In this document: positions 51,207-60,306 of the stretch, piece by piece
Position numbering within the stretch: the stretch's first letter is position 1
How the letters are laid out: each line of letters begins with the position of its first letter
Notes under the pieces: generated by a model
The model's input: only the letters and a program-made list of their open reading frames with translations
What the model was told of the DNA's origin: nothing
The model's database searches: none
DNA from: Alicyclobacillaceae bacterium I2511
Lineage (GTDB): Bacteria; Bacillota; Bacilli; Alicyclobacillales; Alicyclobacillaceae
Assembly (NCBI GenBank): GCA_003584005.1
Contig: QXHL01000007.1
Span: forward strand, 1-64,000
Reading direction: 5' to 3'
Length of the DNA: 64,000 nt
Translations under genes and position numbers: made by a program

Positions 51207-51830
51207 CTAATACAGGTCTAATAATTGCGACAGACGGTGAATGACCACATTGGCACCAGCAACCTCTTGGGGATTGCCAAAGCCAAAGGCACAACCCACC
51301 ACAGGTAACCCAGTGGCTTTTGCGGCCTCTACGTCTGAAAGTCGATCGCCAACCATGACGAGGGGGTCCGTTCCGAAATATGCCTGGTGTGCAGCCAAAA
51401 TGTCTGCCTTGCAGTGACCTCCGACGCTTTCCAGGCACAGGGGGTGTGTCAACAGGGGTCCCAATCCCTGGGAGCTGACCACCGCTTCTAGGTAGGCGCT
51501 ACTACAATTGCTGGCCACGCTGAGCGTATGTCCCCGTAGGTAAAGCTTTTGTAGGACCGTCAGGGTCTCAGGCAACAAAACCCGTGTTCTACGAATGCCG
51601 GCGCAGATCTCTGCCTGTGCTCGCACATAAGCCACTTGGCGTAAGGCCTTGTCGCCCTCTGGCAGCAGTTGTTTCCAGATCTCTTCATCTGGAACTCCAA
51701 AGGTGGCGCGCAACACCTCTGTGTCAGGAATTTTTGTCCCCAAAAATTTCAGGGTGGCCGTAAAGGCGGGAAGGACCACGGATGATGTGTCAATTAATGT
51801 GCCATCTAAATCGAATAGGAGAGTTGTCAT
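51207..51830 (-). CDS. HAD-superfamily phosphatase, phosphoglycolate-phosphatase-like
   Basis: 207 residues with motif I LLFDLDGTLID at the extreme N-terminus, motif II in SVASNCSSAY, the Lys in GHCKADIL and motif IV in VMVGDRLSDVEAAK. A helical cap domain (about 15-85) fits the Gph/PpaX subfamily, which acts on phosphoglycolate, pyrophosphate or small phosphosugars. No ribosome site precedes the ATG; instead a -10 box ends seven bases upstream, so the mRNA may be leaderless. It converges with the ThyX-like gene and diverges from gnd. Confidence 0.88.
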   Translation of the reverse strand: MTTLLFDLDGTLIDTSSVVLPAFTATLKFLGTKIPDTEVLRATFGVPDEEIWKQLLPEGDKALRQVAYVRAQAEICAGIRRTRVLLPETLTVLQKLYLRGHTLSVASNCSSAYLEAVVSSQGLGPLLTHPLCLESVGGHCKADILAAHQAYFGTDPLVMVGDRLSDVEAAKATGLPVVGCAFGFGNPQEVAGANVVIHRLSQLLDLY

Positions 51831-51837
51831 AAGTTAA

Positions 51838-51845
51838 AGTATAAT
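51838..51845. promoter_or_regulatory. Overlapping divergent -10 elements between the HAD gene and gnd
   Basis: AGTATAAT reads TATAAT on the plus strand (51840-51845) and TATACT on the minus strand (51843-51838). Seven bases separate the minus-strand box from the HAD ATG. A weak minus-strand -35 (TTGCAT) lies 17 bases upstream; no plus-strand -35 is clear. The gap between the two genes is only 55 bases. Confidence 0.55.
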
Positions 51846-51885
51846 AGTAGGGCTAGAGGGATGCAAAAATAATGGAGTGGTGAAG

Positions 51886-52782
51886 ATGAAAGTCGGACTG
51901 ATTGGGCTTGGCAAGATGGGGTACAATCTGGGATTAAACTTATTGACACACAGCCACGAGGTGGTGGTGTACGATGTCCTAGCAGATTCTGTCCACCGTT
52001 TTGCCAAGGAAGGTGGCCAGGGTGTGTCCTCTGTCGCACAACTGGTAAAGGCTTTGCCGAAACCCCGGATTGTTTGGTTGATGGTGCCGCAGGGAAATCC
52101 GGTGGATGTGCTGTTGGAACAACTGAAGCCACTCATGGAAAAGGACGATATTTTGTTGGATGGTGGCAACTCACACTATAAGGACAGCCTGCGTCGAGCA
52201 CAGGACTGGGCAGAGTTAGGTGTGCACTACTTCGATGTAGGGACATCTGGCGGCATGTCAGGTGCGCGGGAGGGGGCCTGTTACATGGTTGGCGGGGACC
52301 CGGATGTATTCCAGACGATTGAGCCCTTATTTCGGGACACTGCGGTGGCAGGTGGCTATTTGTATACGGGCCCGTCTGGGAGCGGTCACTTTTCAAAAAT
52401 GGTGCACAATGGCATTGAGTACGGCATGATGGCGGCCATTGGCGAGGGTTTTGAAGTCCTCGAGCACAGTCCTTTCCACTATGATTTTGAGGCTTTGGCC
52501 CGTCTTTGGACACATGGCTCTGTCATCCGGGGATGGCTGATGGAACTGACAGAGGAGGCCTTTCGAAAGGATCCTCAATTGGAAAAAATTCGTGGCGTTA
52601 TGCACTCCTCGGGGGAGGGTAAATGGACCGTCATGGAGGCTCTGGACCAAGAAACTCCAGTGCCAACGATTGCCCTGTCTTTGCTTATGCGCTACCGTTC
52701 GCGGGAAGATGATACATTCACAGGTAAGGTTGTGGCGGCATTGCGGAACGAGTTTGGCGGGCATGCTGTGGATCCGAAGTAG
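51886..52782 (+). CDS. gnd: 6-phosphogluconate dehydrogenase, short (GndA/YqeC-like) type
   Basis: 298 residues from ATG 51886 behind GGAG, against about 470 in the long form. It oxidatively decarboxylates 6-phosphogluconate to ribulose 5-phosphate. GLIGLGKMGYNLGLNLL binds the cofactor; the second strand ends VVVYDV with an acidic residue, which in this family suggests NAD rather than NADP. DGGNSHYKDSLRRA, GTSGGMSGAREGACYMVGG and KMVHNGIEYGMM carry the substrate and catalytic residues. zwf lies 0.7 kb away on the other strand. Confidence 0.93.
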   Translation: MKVGLIGLGKMGYNLGLNLLTHSHEVVVYDVLADSVHRFAKEGGQGVSSVAQLVKALPKPRIVWLMVPQGNPVDVLLEQLKPLMEKDDILLDGGNSHYKDSLRRAQDWAELGVHYFDVGTSGGMSGAREGACYMVGGDPDVFQTIEPLFRDTAVAGGYLYTGPSGSGHFSKMVHNGIEYGMMAAIGEGFEVLEHSPFHYDFEALARLWTHGSVIRGWLMELTEEAFRKDPQLEKIRGVMHSSGEGKWTVMEALDQETPVPTIALSLLMRYRSREDDTFTGKVVAALRNEFGGHAVDPK

Positions 52783-52843
52783 CCGTCGACAGTAAATCTC
52801 TGAGGAGAACCTCCTAGTTGTCGCTTTGACTTGCAGGCTTAGG

Positions 52844-52888
52844 GCGCCAAAATGCCCCAGGAGACGGATTCCTGGAGCATTTTGGCGC
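52844..52888. terminator. Long hairpin between gnd and the cyclase-family gene
   Basis: Bases 52844-52861 and 52871-52888 pair over 18 positions with one mismatch (5' arm begins GCGCCAAAATGC). It directly abuts the minus-strand stop and lies between convergent genes, so it probably terminates both. Confidence 0.65.
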
Positions 52889-53521
52889 TCAATTGGCGTT
52901 GCTCATTGACGTTAAAACAACCCGTGCCGGGGCTGCATCCGACCCGTGAAGGGCCAGCGGTAAGGCAATCATCTGGTAGGTTCCGGGTGGAACATCGCGC
53001 AGGCGCAGGCCTTCAATGATGTAGGCACCCTGCTGGAACAAGATTTTGTGTGTGGGATGGTCTGGTTGACTGCGTTCAATTCCCAAAGCATCTATTCCTA
53101 CACCTGAAACTCCGATATTAGCCAAATAGCGGGCTCCATCCTCAGTTAAGTAGACAAAATCTGAATTGAACTTTTCGTCCCAGGAATTGCGTGTTTTAAA
53201 CAACAAAAACTCTCCTGTTTGAATAGCCTGTAAAAGCAGGTCGTCTGTCTGAATGCCACCGGATACCCCGGTTAAGTCCAAGACCCGACAGTGTCTCATC
53301 AGTTGGTTTGGGGCTAACGTTTCTGAAGCTTTTCCGCCTGGCAGCATGTGCAGTGGCGCATCAATGTGGGTTCCGCAGTGGGCATCCATACAGATGCGGG
53401 TCTCGTGCACGTGTTGAGTGGCAAAGTCGGAGGTCACCTCTAACCTAGGGAGTTTTTCCGGTTTGTTTTTATATACGGTCATGCCCACGTGTATGGGCAT
53501 GCTGACATCAAATAGGTTCAT
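52889..53521 (-). CDS. Cyclase-family metal-dependent hydrolase (kynurenine-formamidase-like)
   Basis: 210 residues. DAHCGTHIDAPLHM is the HxGTHxD(A/T)P motif that binds divalent metal in KynB and related isatin hydrolases and cyclases; VGIDALGIERS and YIIEGLRLRDVPPGTY are further family blocks. Members hydrolyse N-formylkynurenine or other amides; no tryptophan-catabolic genes are near. The ATG is eight bases from GGAGGGG and overlaps the zwf stop by 14 bases, so it is in the zwf transcript. Confidence 0.85.
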   Translation of the reverse strand: MNLFDVSMPIHVGMTVYKNKPEKLPRLEVTSDFATQHVHETRICMDAHCGTHIDAPLHMLPGGKASETLAPNQLMRHCRVLDLTGVSGGIQTDDLLLQAIQTGEFLLFKTRNSWDEKFNSDFVYLTEDGARYLANIGVSGVGIDALGIERSQPDHPTHKILFQQGAYIIEGLRLRDVPPGTYQMIALPLALHGSDAAPARVVLTSMSNAN

Positions 53522-55109
53522 GTAACAACCCCTCCTCGTGTGTTTGTGTACTCAGGGGCCACCACTGATAGCCTTCTGCCACAGGCAGCTGCGTAGCCAC
53601 CGCTGGGCCCCAGGTGCCTGCCGCGTAGGGTTCCAGGGGCAGACGGTGGTCTGTAAAGGCATCGGCAATCGGATCGACAAATTTCCAGGCCAATTGAACC
53701 TCGTCCCAACGGGTGAAAAATGTGGCATCCCCATGCATGGCGTCCAAGAGCAAGCGTTCATAGGCCTCTGGGGACTCGGTCTGCTGACAAAAGTCCATCA
53801 CCACTGGCACTACCACAGCGTCTGTGCCCGGCTGCTTAGCATTGATGCGAATGGAAATACCCTCCTTTGGACTGACTTGGATGCTTAACAGGTTAGGCTG
53901 TAGTTGTCCTTCTGGATTAAAATATAGATGGTTTGGCATGTTGTGGAATTGAACCACAATTTCAGTGGCTTTGGTGGCCATGCGTTTACCCGTTCGGAGG
54001 TAAAAGGGGACCCCTGTCCAGCGAAAGTTGTCAATAAAAAGGCGGGCGGCGACAAACGTTTCTGTACTTGATTGTGGCTGAACCCCAGGTTCTTTCCGAT
54101 AGCTTTGGACGGCTTGTCCCCACATAGACCCCCCACGGTACTGACCGCGCACCACGTGTTGGTACACTTCCTCTTCTTTCAGTGTGCGTAAGGAGCGCAA
54201 AACCTTGACCTTTTCGTCACGAATGGCTTCCACCTTGAGGCGGCTGGGGGGCTCCATGGCCATCATCATGACCATTTGGAGGACATGGTTTTGCACCATA
54301 TCTCGCAGGGCGCCGGCTTTGTCATAGTAGGCGGCACGTTCTTCGACGCCAACGGTTTCACTGGAAGTAATTTGCACGCTAGCGATGTTTCGATGGTTCC
54401 AAATGGGCTCAAAGAGGGCGTTGGCAAAGCGAAGCACCTCAATGTTTTGGACCATTTCCTTGCCCAAGTAGTGGTCAATGCGAAAAATTTCAGTTTCTGC
54501 AAACACCCGTCTTAGCGCCTGATTGAGTATTTCTGCAGAAGTTCTATCCCGACCAAATGGTTTTTCAATAATCAATCGTTTCCATGGCGCCTGCCTGTCA
54601 TTTTCGACGGGCGCATCGCCAAGGTCCGTCAGACCGCTTGCTTGTAGCTGGTCTGCCACGGGTGCAAATAATTCCGGGGCCATGGCCAGGTAAAACAGGC
54701 GATGGGTGGGAATGCCTTGCTCGGCCTCTAATTTTTTCACGAGGCTGGCCACCGCCGGAAAGTCCTCTGGCTTTGTGGCGTCGGCCGAGCAGTAGTACGC
54801 TCGTTCTAAAAAAGCTTGCCAGTCACCTGCTACGGGCATTGCAGAAGGAGCAAATTCCTCAATGGCTTGACGAATTTGTTCGCGAAAGCTGTCGTGATGA
54901 TAGGGCCGACGAGCGATGCCAAGGAGGGCAAATTTATTGGGCAGTCGTTTTTCATTCCACAGCCGCAACAGGGCTGGATACAATTTGCGGCGTGCCAAAT
55001 CCCCAGTGGCACCAAATAAAATAAAGAGGTGTTCCGGGGCTTGCTGCATTCCGGTTTGTGGGGTCGAGTTGAAGGTTGACTGGATGGGTCCTGTCCTTAC
55101 ATCCGTCAC
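53508..55109 (-). CDS. zwf: Glucose-6-phosphate 1-dehydrogenase
   Basis: 533 residues from GTG 55109, eight bases after AAGGGGG; ATG 55049 is a less supported internal alternative and the frame stays open to 55223. LFGATGDLARRKLYPAL binds NADP, and FRIDHYLGKEMVQN is the substrate-binding active-site segment. It feeds the oxidative pentose phosphate pathway with the gnd gene that converges on this cluster. Upstream on the same strand is an unknown protein; downstream the cyclase-family gene overlaps. Confidence 0.96.
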   Translation of the reverse strand: MTDVRTGPIQSTFNSTPQTGMQQAPEHLFILFGATGDLARRKLYPALLRLWNEKRLPNKFALLGIARRPYHHDSFREQIRQAIEEFAPSAMPVAGDWQAFLERAYYCSADATKPEDFPAVASLVKKLEAEQGIPTHRLFYLAMAPELFAPVADQLQASGLTDLGDAPVENDRQAPWKRLIIEKPFGRDRTSAEILNQALRRVFAETEIFRIDHYLGKEMVQNIEVLRFANALFEPIWNHRNIASVQITSSETVGVEERAAYYDKAGALRDMVQNHVLQMVMMMAMEPPSRLKVEAIRDEKVKVLRSLRTLKEEEVYQHVVRGQYRGGSMWGQAVQSYRKEPGVQPQSSTETFVAARLFIDNFRWTGVPFYLRTGKRMATKATEIVVQFHNMPNHLYFNPEGQLQPNLLSIQVSPKEGISIRINAKQPGTDAVVVPVVMDFCQQTESPEAYERLLLDAMHGDATFFTRWDEVQLAWKFVDPIADAFTDHRLPLEPYAAGTWGPAVATQLPVAEGYQWWPLSTQTHEEGLLHEPI

Positions 55110-55219
55110 TTGTATGTCCCCCTTTTTCCATCTCTGTTCCCCCTTATTGTAGCCATTGTCCGTCTGTTCTACCAAGCATGTGTGGTGAAATGGACTATTA
55201 TATAGAAGGACGGGAGTGT

Positions 55220-55558
55220 TCAATGGGGAGGGTCACGCAGTTCGGTTACCTCAGAGACCACCCAGATGCCACGAGGTCCTTGCCGTCGAGGCTGGTACAA
55301 CTGCACCAGATATACACAAGTGTCATGACGCACCCGCACGACGGCGTTTTGCAGTCCGGATCCGGGTTCTACGTATTGTTCGACAAAAGAATAAACGTCT
55401 TTTGGACGTAGTCCTAAGTGTTCTGTGCCCACCACCTGAGCGGTTCGAACTGGACTGAGGCGCCACTGATTGTGGCCACTATCCACAGACTGCTGAATGT
55501 GACCATAATCTTCATTAGGGAGTACCACGCTCCCCTCGAAAACATCCGGACATGGCAT
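55220..55558 (-). CDS. Hypothetical protein upstream of zwf
   Basis: 112 residues from ATG 55558, eight bases after a strong GGAGGGG. No signal peptide or membrane helix. The second half, LRPKDVYSFVEQYVEPGSGL, then VRVRHDTCVYLVQLYQP and GIWVVSEVTEL, looks like a compact alpha-beta fold. I do not recognise the family. It is 110 bases ahead of zwf on the same strand and may be the first gene of that transcript. Confidence 0.6.
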   Translation of the reverse strand: MPCPDVFEGSVVLPNEDYGHIQQSVDSGHNQWRLSPVRTAQVVGTEHLGLRPKDVYSFVEQYVEPGSGLQNAVVRVRHDTCVYLVQLYQPRRQGPRGIWVVSEVTELRDPPH

Positions 55559-55762
55559 TGGGATGACCCCTCCATGATGAATAAGTTTTATCTTTTGTTG
55601 AACAAGTTCACTGCAGGAGAAACTACAAATCGGAAATAGGACTGGAGTTTCTGACTTGCGGTTTGCGTGATATAGTATGTGCAGCGGTCAAAAGCCGTGA
55701 AGGTTTGCTCGAACTGTGTTGTAGAGGGTTGCAGAAATTCCTGAATTATCCCGTTAATCAAA

Positions 55763-55791
55763 TTGTGGACAAGTCTCGGTAGACTTAGAAT
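55763..55791 (+). promoter_or_regulatory. Promoter of the acyl-CoA synthetase gene
   Basis: TTGTGG (55763-55768), a 17-base spacer and TAGAAT (55786-55791) lie 14 bases upstream of the start, implying a very short untranslated leader. Nothing else is seen in 55559-55762. Confidence 0.6.
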
Positions 55792-55805
55792 GGGGGAATC
55801 GAATA

Positions 55806-57374
55806 ATGGGCTATAATTTTGGGGCACAGATTAACCATTTAGCAGTGGAGTCACCCCACCGATTGGCGGTTTTGTGTGTCCATCCTGACTCATCGGAAGA
55901 ACAGTTGACCTATCAAGAGTTGCGACTGCAAAGCAATCGTGTGGCCCATGGACTGGCTCGTCTGGGCGTGAATCGGCAAGAACGGGTGTTAGTTCTGTTG
56001 CCGCGAGGGATTGAGGCCTATGTGACCTACTTGGCGCTGTTAAAGCTAGGGGCCACCATTTTGCCTGGTTCTGAGATGTTGCGTGCCGGAGACCTTCGCT
56101 ATCGAGTGGAGCATGCGGGTGTTCAGACGGTTATCGCACACCACACGCTGGTACAGGAGGTGGACAAAGCTCGCGCAGACTGTCCTGGTTTGGTGCGCTT
56201 TCTCAGTGTGGGTGTGGAGGTTACTGGGTGGACCAGTCTACTGGCTGCGTCGGCAAGCGAATCTGAGTCGGACATAGCGGCAGTCACGGATGAACAGGAT
56301 ATTGCTTTTTTGTCTTATACCAGTGGCACCACTGGTGGACCTAAAGGAGTTATTCACAGTTATTTATGGCCTCGGGAGCACCTCAAAATTGCGGGTACGT
56401 ACTGGTTTGATGCACAGCCGGGAGAGTTGTGCTGGGCGACTGCAGGACCCGGGTGGGCAAAGTGGGTGTGGAGTCCCTTTACCTCAATTTTAGGCAACGG
56501 CGCCACCGCTTTTGTTTACACTGGTCGGTTTGATCCGCAAACTTATCTGTCCTTGTTGGCAAAATACCAGGTTTCTCTCCTGTGCGCAACCCCTACAGAG
56601 TATCGACTGATGGCGAAGGTGGACGCACTCTCGAATTATGCAGTTCATCTGCGGTCTGCCGTTTCTGCGGGGGAACCTTTGAATCGGGAAGTCATCGAAA
56701 CCTTTCGCCGCGAGTTTCAAGTGGCGGTGAGGGACGGCTATGGACAGACCGAAAACAGCTTGTTGGTGGGGACGCTACAAGATATGGAGGTGAAGCCTGG
56801 TTCAATGGGAAAACCCTTTCCTGGCATGCGTGTGACAATTGTAGACGAACAGGGAAAAGAAGTGCCCCTGGGGGAAACAGGGAACATCGCTGTCCACCGC
56901 AGTTTTCCGGCCCTTTTCAAGGGGTACTTGGCAGACCCGGAGCGGACGAAGCAGGCCTTCCGCGGGGACTGGTACATCACAGGGGACCAGGGACGCATGG
57001 ATGAGGATGGGTACATCTGGTTTGAAGGTCGGGCGGACGACATCATTATTTCTGCAGGGTACACAATTGGTCCTTTTGAGGTGGAAGATGCCTTAGTCAA
57101 ACACCCTAAGGTGGCTGAGTGCGCTGTGGTGGCCAGCCCAGACCCAGAACGGGGCCGGATTGTCAAAGCCTTTGTCATTCTTCGAAACCCACAGGATGCA
57201 CTGGACCCCGAGTTAATTTCTGAACTACAAGACCATGTGAAACGGGTGACGGCCCCTTATAAATATCCACGGGCCATTGAGTTTGTCGAAACATTACCAA
57301 AAACAAGCAGTGGCAAAATTAGGCGAATTGAACTACGCCAGCAGGAGGAAACTCGTCCGGAAAACGGCCAGTAG
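55806..57374 (+). CDS. Acyl-CoA synthetase, acetyl/medium-chain (AcsA/MACS) type
   Basis: 522 residues. The adenylation P-loop SYTSGTTGGPKGVIHS, the DGYGQTEN motif, WYITGDQGRMDEDGY and the C-terminal Lys in LPKTSSGKIRR define an acyl-adenylate-forming enzyme that makes acyl-CoA from a carboxylate, ATP and CoA. WATAGPGWAKWVWSPF resembles medium-chain and propionyl/acetyl relatives. The ATG follows GGGGGAA. It stands alone and converges with the glycosyltransferase operon. Acyl chain length cannot be inferred reliably. Confidence 0.88.
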   Translation: MGYNFGAQINHLAVESPHRLAVLCVHPDSSEEQLTYQELRLQSNRVAHGLARLGVNRQERVLVLLPRGIEAYVTYLALLKLGATILPGSEMLRAGDLRYRVEHAGVQTVIAHHTLVQEVDKARADCPGLVRFLSVGVEVTGWTSLLAASASESESDIAAVTDEQDIAFLSYTSGTTGGPKGVIHSYLWPREHLKIAGTYWFDAQPGELCWATAGPGWAKWVWSPFTSILGNGATAFVYTGRFDPQTYLSLLAKYQVSLLCATPTEYRLMAKVDALSNYAVHLRSAVSAGEPLNREVIETFRREFQVAVRDGYGQTENSLLVGTLQDMEVKPGSMGKPFPGMRVTIVDEQGKEVPLGETGNIAVHRSFPALFKGYLADPERTKQAFRGDWYITGDQGRMDEDGYIWFEGRADDIIISAGYTIGPFEVEDALVKHPKVAECAVVASPDPERGRIVKAFVILRNPQDALDPELISELQDHVKRVTAPYKYPRAIEFVETLPKTSSGKIRRIELRQQEETRPENGQ

Positions 57375-57403
57375 AGTCAATTTTAAAGTGCGTTATCCAT
57401 ACC

Positions 57404-57435
57404 AGCCCGGGGATTGCTATGCATCGGCCCGGGCT
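57404..57435. terminator. Hairpin between convergent acyl-CoA synthetase and glycosyltransferase genes
   Basis: AGCCCGGG (57404-57411) and CCCGGGCT (57428-57435) form a perfect GC-rich stem overlapping the glycosyltransferase stop. No T run; probable shared terminator. Confidence 0.4.
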
Positions 57436-58604
57436 TGGTCGCGTAATGAGGTGGGTAGCACCGCAAGCAACGCGGATTCAATTTGGTCTACCCGTGCCGA
57501 CCAGGACTGTCTGGATACATACTCTGCCTGCGCTGCTGCACTCGTTCTCGTTTCGCCAGTGAGGATTCTGTCCAAGGCTGCAACGGCTTCCTCTGAGGAG
57601 TTTACCAGCCACAATACTTCGTCAAGTCGTTTCAATTCCTCGCTGGTTGTGGCAATTACCTGTTTGCCAGCGGCCAGGTATTCATAGATTTTGATGGGAT
57701 TGACGCTCTGAGTGAGTTCGTTGCGTACAAAAGCATGTAGAGTGACATCAAATCCACGCAAAAATTGAGGAAGTTCCTGGTAAGGTTGGAGCCCCAGCAG
57801 GTGAACGTTGTGTAAAGAGTTTAGGGCACTTACATCAGCATGCTGGGGTCCCACCAATACAAACTGAATTTGGGGACGTTGTTTGGCCATGTCGGCAATC
57901 AATGCATAGTCCACCCATGCTCCCAATCCTCCCACAAAGCCTACCCTTGGTTCGGGGATATCTCGCAGTAAAGGGTGCAGGTTGACCGTCTTTGCAGTAC
58001 GAAAATGTTCAATTTCTGCGGCATTAGGAACCAGACGGACATCGCTGTGGTAGGGATTCATGTGCTCCTGCAAAGCGATGGCGGTGACAAATACCACTCG
58101 ACTGGCATAAGCTAAGTTGCGCTCCATGTCCTCCACAAGGGTTGTGTTCACAAACCCTGAAAAGTGACTGTGGAGGTCTACACAGTCATAAAGTGTGGCG
58201 ACAGGGGTGAGGTGGGGAATCAGGTCCACCGCACCAGGAAGCATTGGCAAGAGCAGCAAGGGTTTGTCTGTTGCGAAACGGATTTGAGACGCTAACAGGC
58301 GTTGATTGAAGCGGTTGATCCAACGATGCATATTACCGAAAGGTAAGCTGGCCACGGGTGCCAATATGCGCAAACGTCCACTGCCAGTAGCCAGTGGGGG
58401 GGTTTGTATAGGTAGGCGGGGCAGTAGTAAGTTGCGGGATAGCAAGTCTGGATTTTTCAGCGGACTGAGCCAGGTGATGGGGCCATTGACATACAGCACA
58501 TCCCATCCTCGGCGTGCCAGTTCTTTTGCAAAGTGATGGGGGCGAGCGGTGGCCCCCTGCCAAGGTACGGCAGAAGTGACCACCAAGGTTACAGATTGTG
58601 CCAT
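57417..58604 (-). CDS. Glycosyltransferase, GT-B fold
   Basis: 395 residues from ATG 58604 behind AAAGGAG. It resembles family 1/4-type transferases: N-terminal VPWQGATARPHHFAKELARRGWDVLYVNGP, central YDCVDLHSHFSGF, GFVGGLGAWVDYALI, and the C-terminal nucleotide-sugar segment VNPIKIYEYLAAGKQVIAT. It lacks a signal peptide and should act at the cytoplasmic membrane face. It begins two bases after the phosphotransferase stop, so the two probably modify the same acceptor. Confidence 0.85.
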   Translation of the reverse strand: MAQSVTLVVTSAVPWQGATARPHHFAKELARRGWDVLYVNGPITWLSPLKNPDLLSRNLLLPRLPIQTPPLATGSGRLRILAPVASLPFGNMHRWINRFNQRLLASQIRFATDKPLLLLPMLPGAVDLIPHLTPVATLYDCVDLHSHFSGFVNTTLVEDMERNLAYASRVVFVTAIALQEHMNPYHSDVRLVPNAAEIEHFRTAKTVNLHPLLRDIPEPRVGFVGGLGAWVDYALIADMAKQRPQIQFVLVGPQHADVSALNSLHNVHLLGLQPYQELPQFLRGFDVTLHAFVRNELTQSVNPIKIYEYLAAGKQVIATTSEELKRLDEVLWLVNSSEEAVAALDRILTGETRTSAAAQAEYVSRQSWSARVDQIESALLAVLPTSLRDQARADA

Positions 58605-58606
58605 TC

Positions 58607-59434
58607 TCAAAAACTCCTTTTGGGGGGTTGTCCAGCGGTCTGTCGGCGGAACTTGAGATAATCGATGATGGGGCGATAGATGGCCATGGCCAGCCCAAGT
58701 AAGGAAACAAACACAAACAGCGGATAAATCCAATTGAAAGCCACAAAGATGAGCATAGTGAAATACTGCTCGCCAATGATAAATGCACGAAATGGAATGA
58801 GGGAGCGCCAGCGCTGAATGCGTTCAAATAATCTCGAGTCTGCTTCAATATTGGGTTTTGTGCCCTCAAAGGACTGTGGGACAGAGCTCTCAGTAGCGGG
58901 AGATGGATGGGCCTGATTCGCAGCCGCAGCTGCCCAACGGTCTGCCGCAGGTCCGCGAATCAGTTTGATTTGACCGAAGTACTCTAATAAATAGAGACTG
59001 AAAAGGGCAAACATAGCCCACATCCAGATATGGGTATCACCAGGGTGAAATCGGGTGTAGCCATAAGCAAGACTGAAATACATGACAAATTCTTTGATTC
59101 GGTCTGCAGTTTGGTCTAGCCACCCACCCAGGGCGGAAAAGTGTTGTCGGTAGCGGGCCAATTGCCCATCTGCACAATCGAATACGTAAGAAACTTGGAC
59201 CAGGATGAGTCCAATGAGAACCACGGAGCGAACACCCGTGGCATAACACAAAGACCCTAGCAAAACCAGCGCTAAGGCGGCCAGGGTGAGAATATTGGGG
59301 GTCACCCAGGTATTACGGACGAGGTACACAAGTCGCAAAGAAAAGCTGTAGTACAAATGATTGGTCCAGATATCCGTGGGTCTTTTGGCAGATGCGTGTA
59401 TCTTAGCAAAGTCGCTGTTCATTGTTGCTTTCAC
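58607..59434 (-). CDS. CDP-alcohol phosphotransferase family membrane enzyme
   Basis: 275 residues with about six membrane helices. The catalytic motif D-x2-DG-x2-AR-x8-G-x3-D-x3-D is intact in FDCADGQLARYRQHFSALGG followed by WLDQTAD. Such enzymes move a phosphoalcohol from a CDP-alcohol to an acceptor alcohol, as in phosphatidylinositol-phosphate or di-inositol-phosphate synthesis. A loop of about 50 polar residues lies between late helices. The GTG start overlaps the nucleotidyltransferase stop (GTGA); ATG 59422 is an alternative. The preceding gene probably makes its CDP-activated donor. Confidence 0.88.
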   Translation of the reverse strand: MKATMNSDFAKIHASAKRPTDIWTNHLYYSFSLRLVYLVRNTWVTPNILTLAALALVLLGSLCYATGVRSVVLIGLILVQVSYVFDCADGQLARYRQHFSALGGWLDQTADRIKEFVMYFSLAYGYTRFHPGDTHIWMWAMFALFSLYLLEYFGQIKLIRGPAADRWAAAAANQAHPSPATESSVPQSFEGTKPNIEADSRLFERIQRWRSLIPFRAFIIGEQYFTMLIFVAFNWIYPLFVFVSLLGLAMAIYRPIIDYLKFRRQTAGQPPKRSF

Positions 59435-60177
59435 CTCTGCTCCTTGATTCCTGCAAAGGTTGTTAAAACCTGTTGCACAGCGTATTCGTAGTCTTCCGGG
59501 AAATCCACTTCCACACAGGGTAAGCCAGTAATATCGACAGCGGTTAAACCAGTTTTGTGGGGCATGACGTCGAGGGCATGCTCAAAAAAACGCATCTCAT
59601 TTCCTGACACAGCGTGTGCCAACACGGCCTTACGAAAACGTCCAGCGAACTCGCCTGCAAATTTTGCGACCCCAATAAACTCTCCGTAGCACAGCTTTGG
59701 GTCCAGATGTTTGCCAATTTGCAGCACTTGCTGATCTTGAACCAGCACCTTAACCTCTTCTTCCCGGCACTGTTTGCGGTCTACTGCGAGAAATCCACCG
59801 TTTTGCAGCTTGGCCAAACGTCTCAGTATGGCATCGTCAAAAACCACGTCTGCGTTCAGGTAATAAAAGTCACCCTGATACTGTTGCAAGGCCAGGCTTA
59901 GGGAGAACAGAGTGTTGGTTGTCGCAAAATTGGAATTGGTGACATAGGTCACAGATAAATTTGGATAGTGTGTGGCAATATGGTCTTCAATAGATTCCTT
60001 GCGGTATCCCACAACTAAGATAATATTGGTAACTCCCACGGCGATTAATGACTGCAACTGCCAATCTAAAATAGTCTTAGGCCCCATTGGTAAAAGGCAC
60101 TTTGGTTTGTGATTCGTCAACGGGCGCAAGCGAGCAGATTGCCCAGCCGCCAGAATGACGGCGCAAATCGGTTGCAT
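59431..60177 (-). CDS. LicC-like sugar/alcohol-phosphate nucleotidyltransferase
   Basis: 248 residues from ATG 60177 behind AAGGAG. AVILAAGQSARLRPLTNHKP is the nucleotide-binding signature; YYLNADVVFDD carries the metal Asp. VTNSNFATTNTLFSL and the EEEVKVLV segment recall choline- and phosphonate-type cytidylyltransferases. Because the next gene is a CDP-alcohol phosphotransferase, CTP is the likely substrate, making a CDP-polyol or CDP-aminoalcohol. Identity of the alcohol phosphate (inositol, glycerol, choline, other) is unknown. Confidence 0.83.
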   Translation of the reverse strand: MQPICAVILAAGQSARLRPLTNHKPKCLLPMGPKTILDWQLQSLIAVGVTNIILVVGYRKESIEDHIATHYPNLSVTYVTNSNFATTNTLFSLSLALQQYQGDFYYLNADVVFDDAILRRLAKLQNGGFLAVDRKQCREEEVKVLVQDQQVLQIGKHLDPKLCYGEFIGVAKFAGEFAGRFRKAVLAHAVSGNEMRFFEHALDVMPHKTGLTAVDITGLPCVEVDFPEDYEYAVQQVLTTFAGIKEQR

Positions 60178-60306
60178 TTATGCCAACTCCTTCGTTGTCT
60201 TCCAAAATGCACAGCGGCAAAAGCTTGTCCACAAAACCTACAGAAGGTAAAGTTTGTCCCACTGGGGTCTGCATCTCTCTTATTTAATCAGCCAGTCCAT
60301 GGGCAG

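Noticed and set aside
55588-55827. 79-codon minus-strand frame ahead of the acyl-CoA synthetase
   Set aside because: No ribosome site, overlaps the promoter and start of a real gene, composition not convincing.
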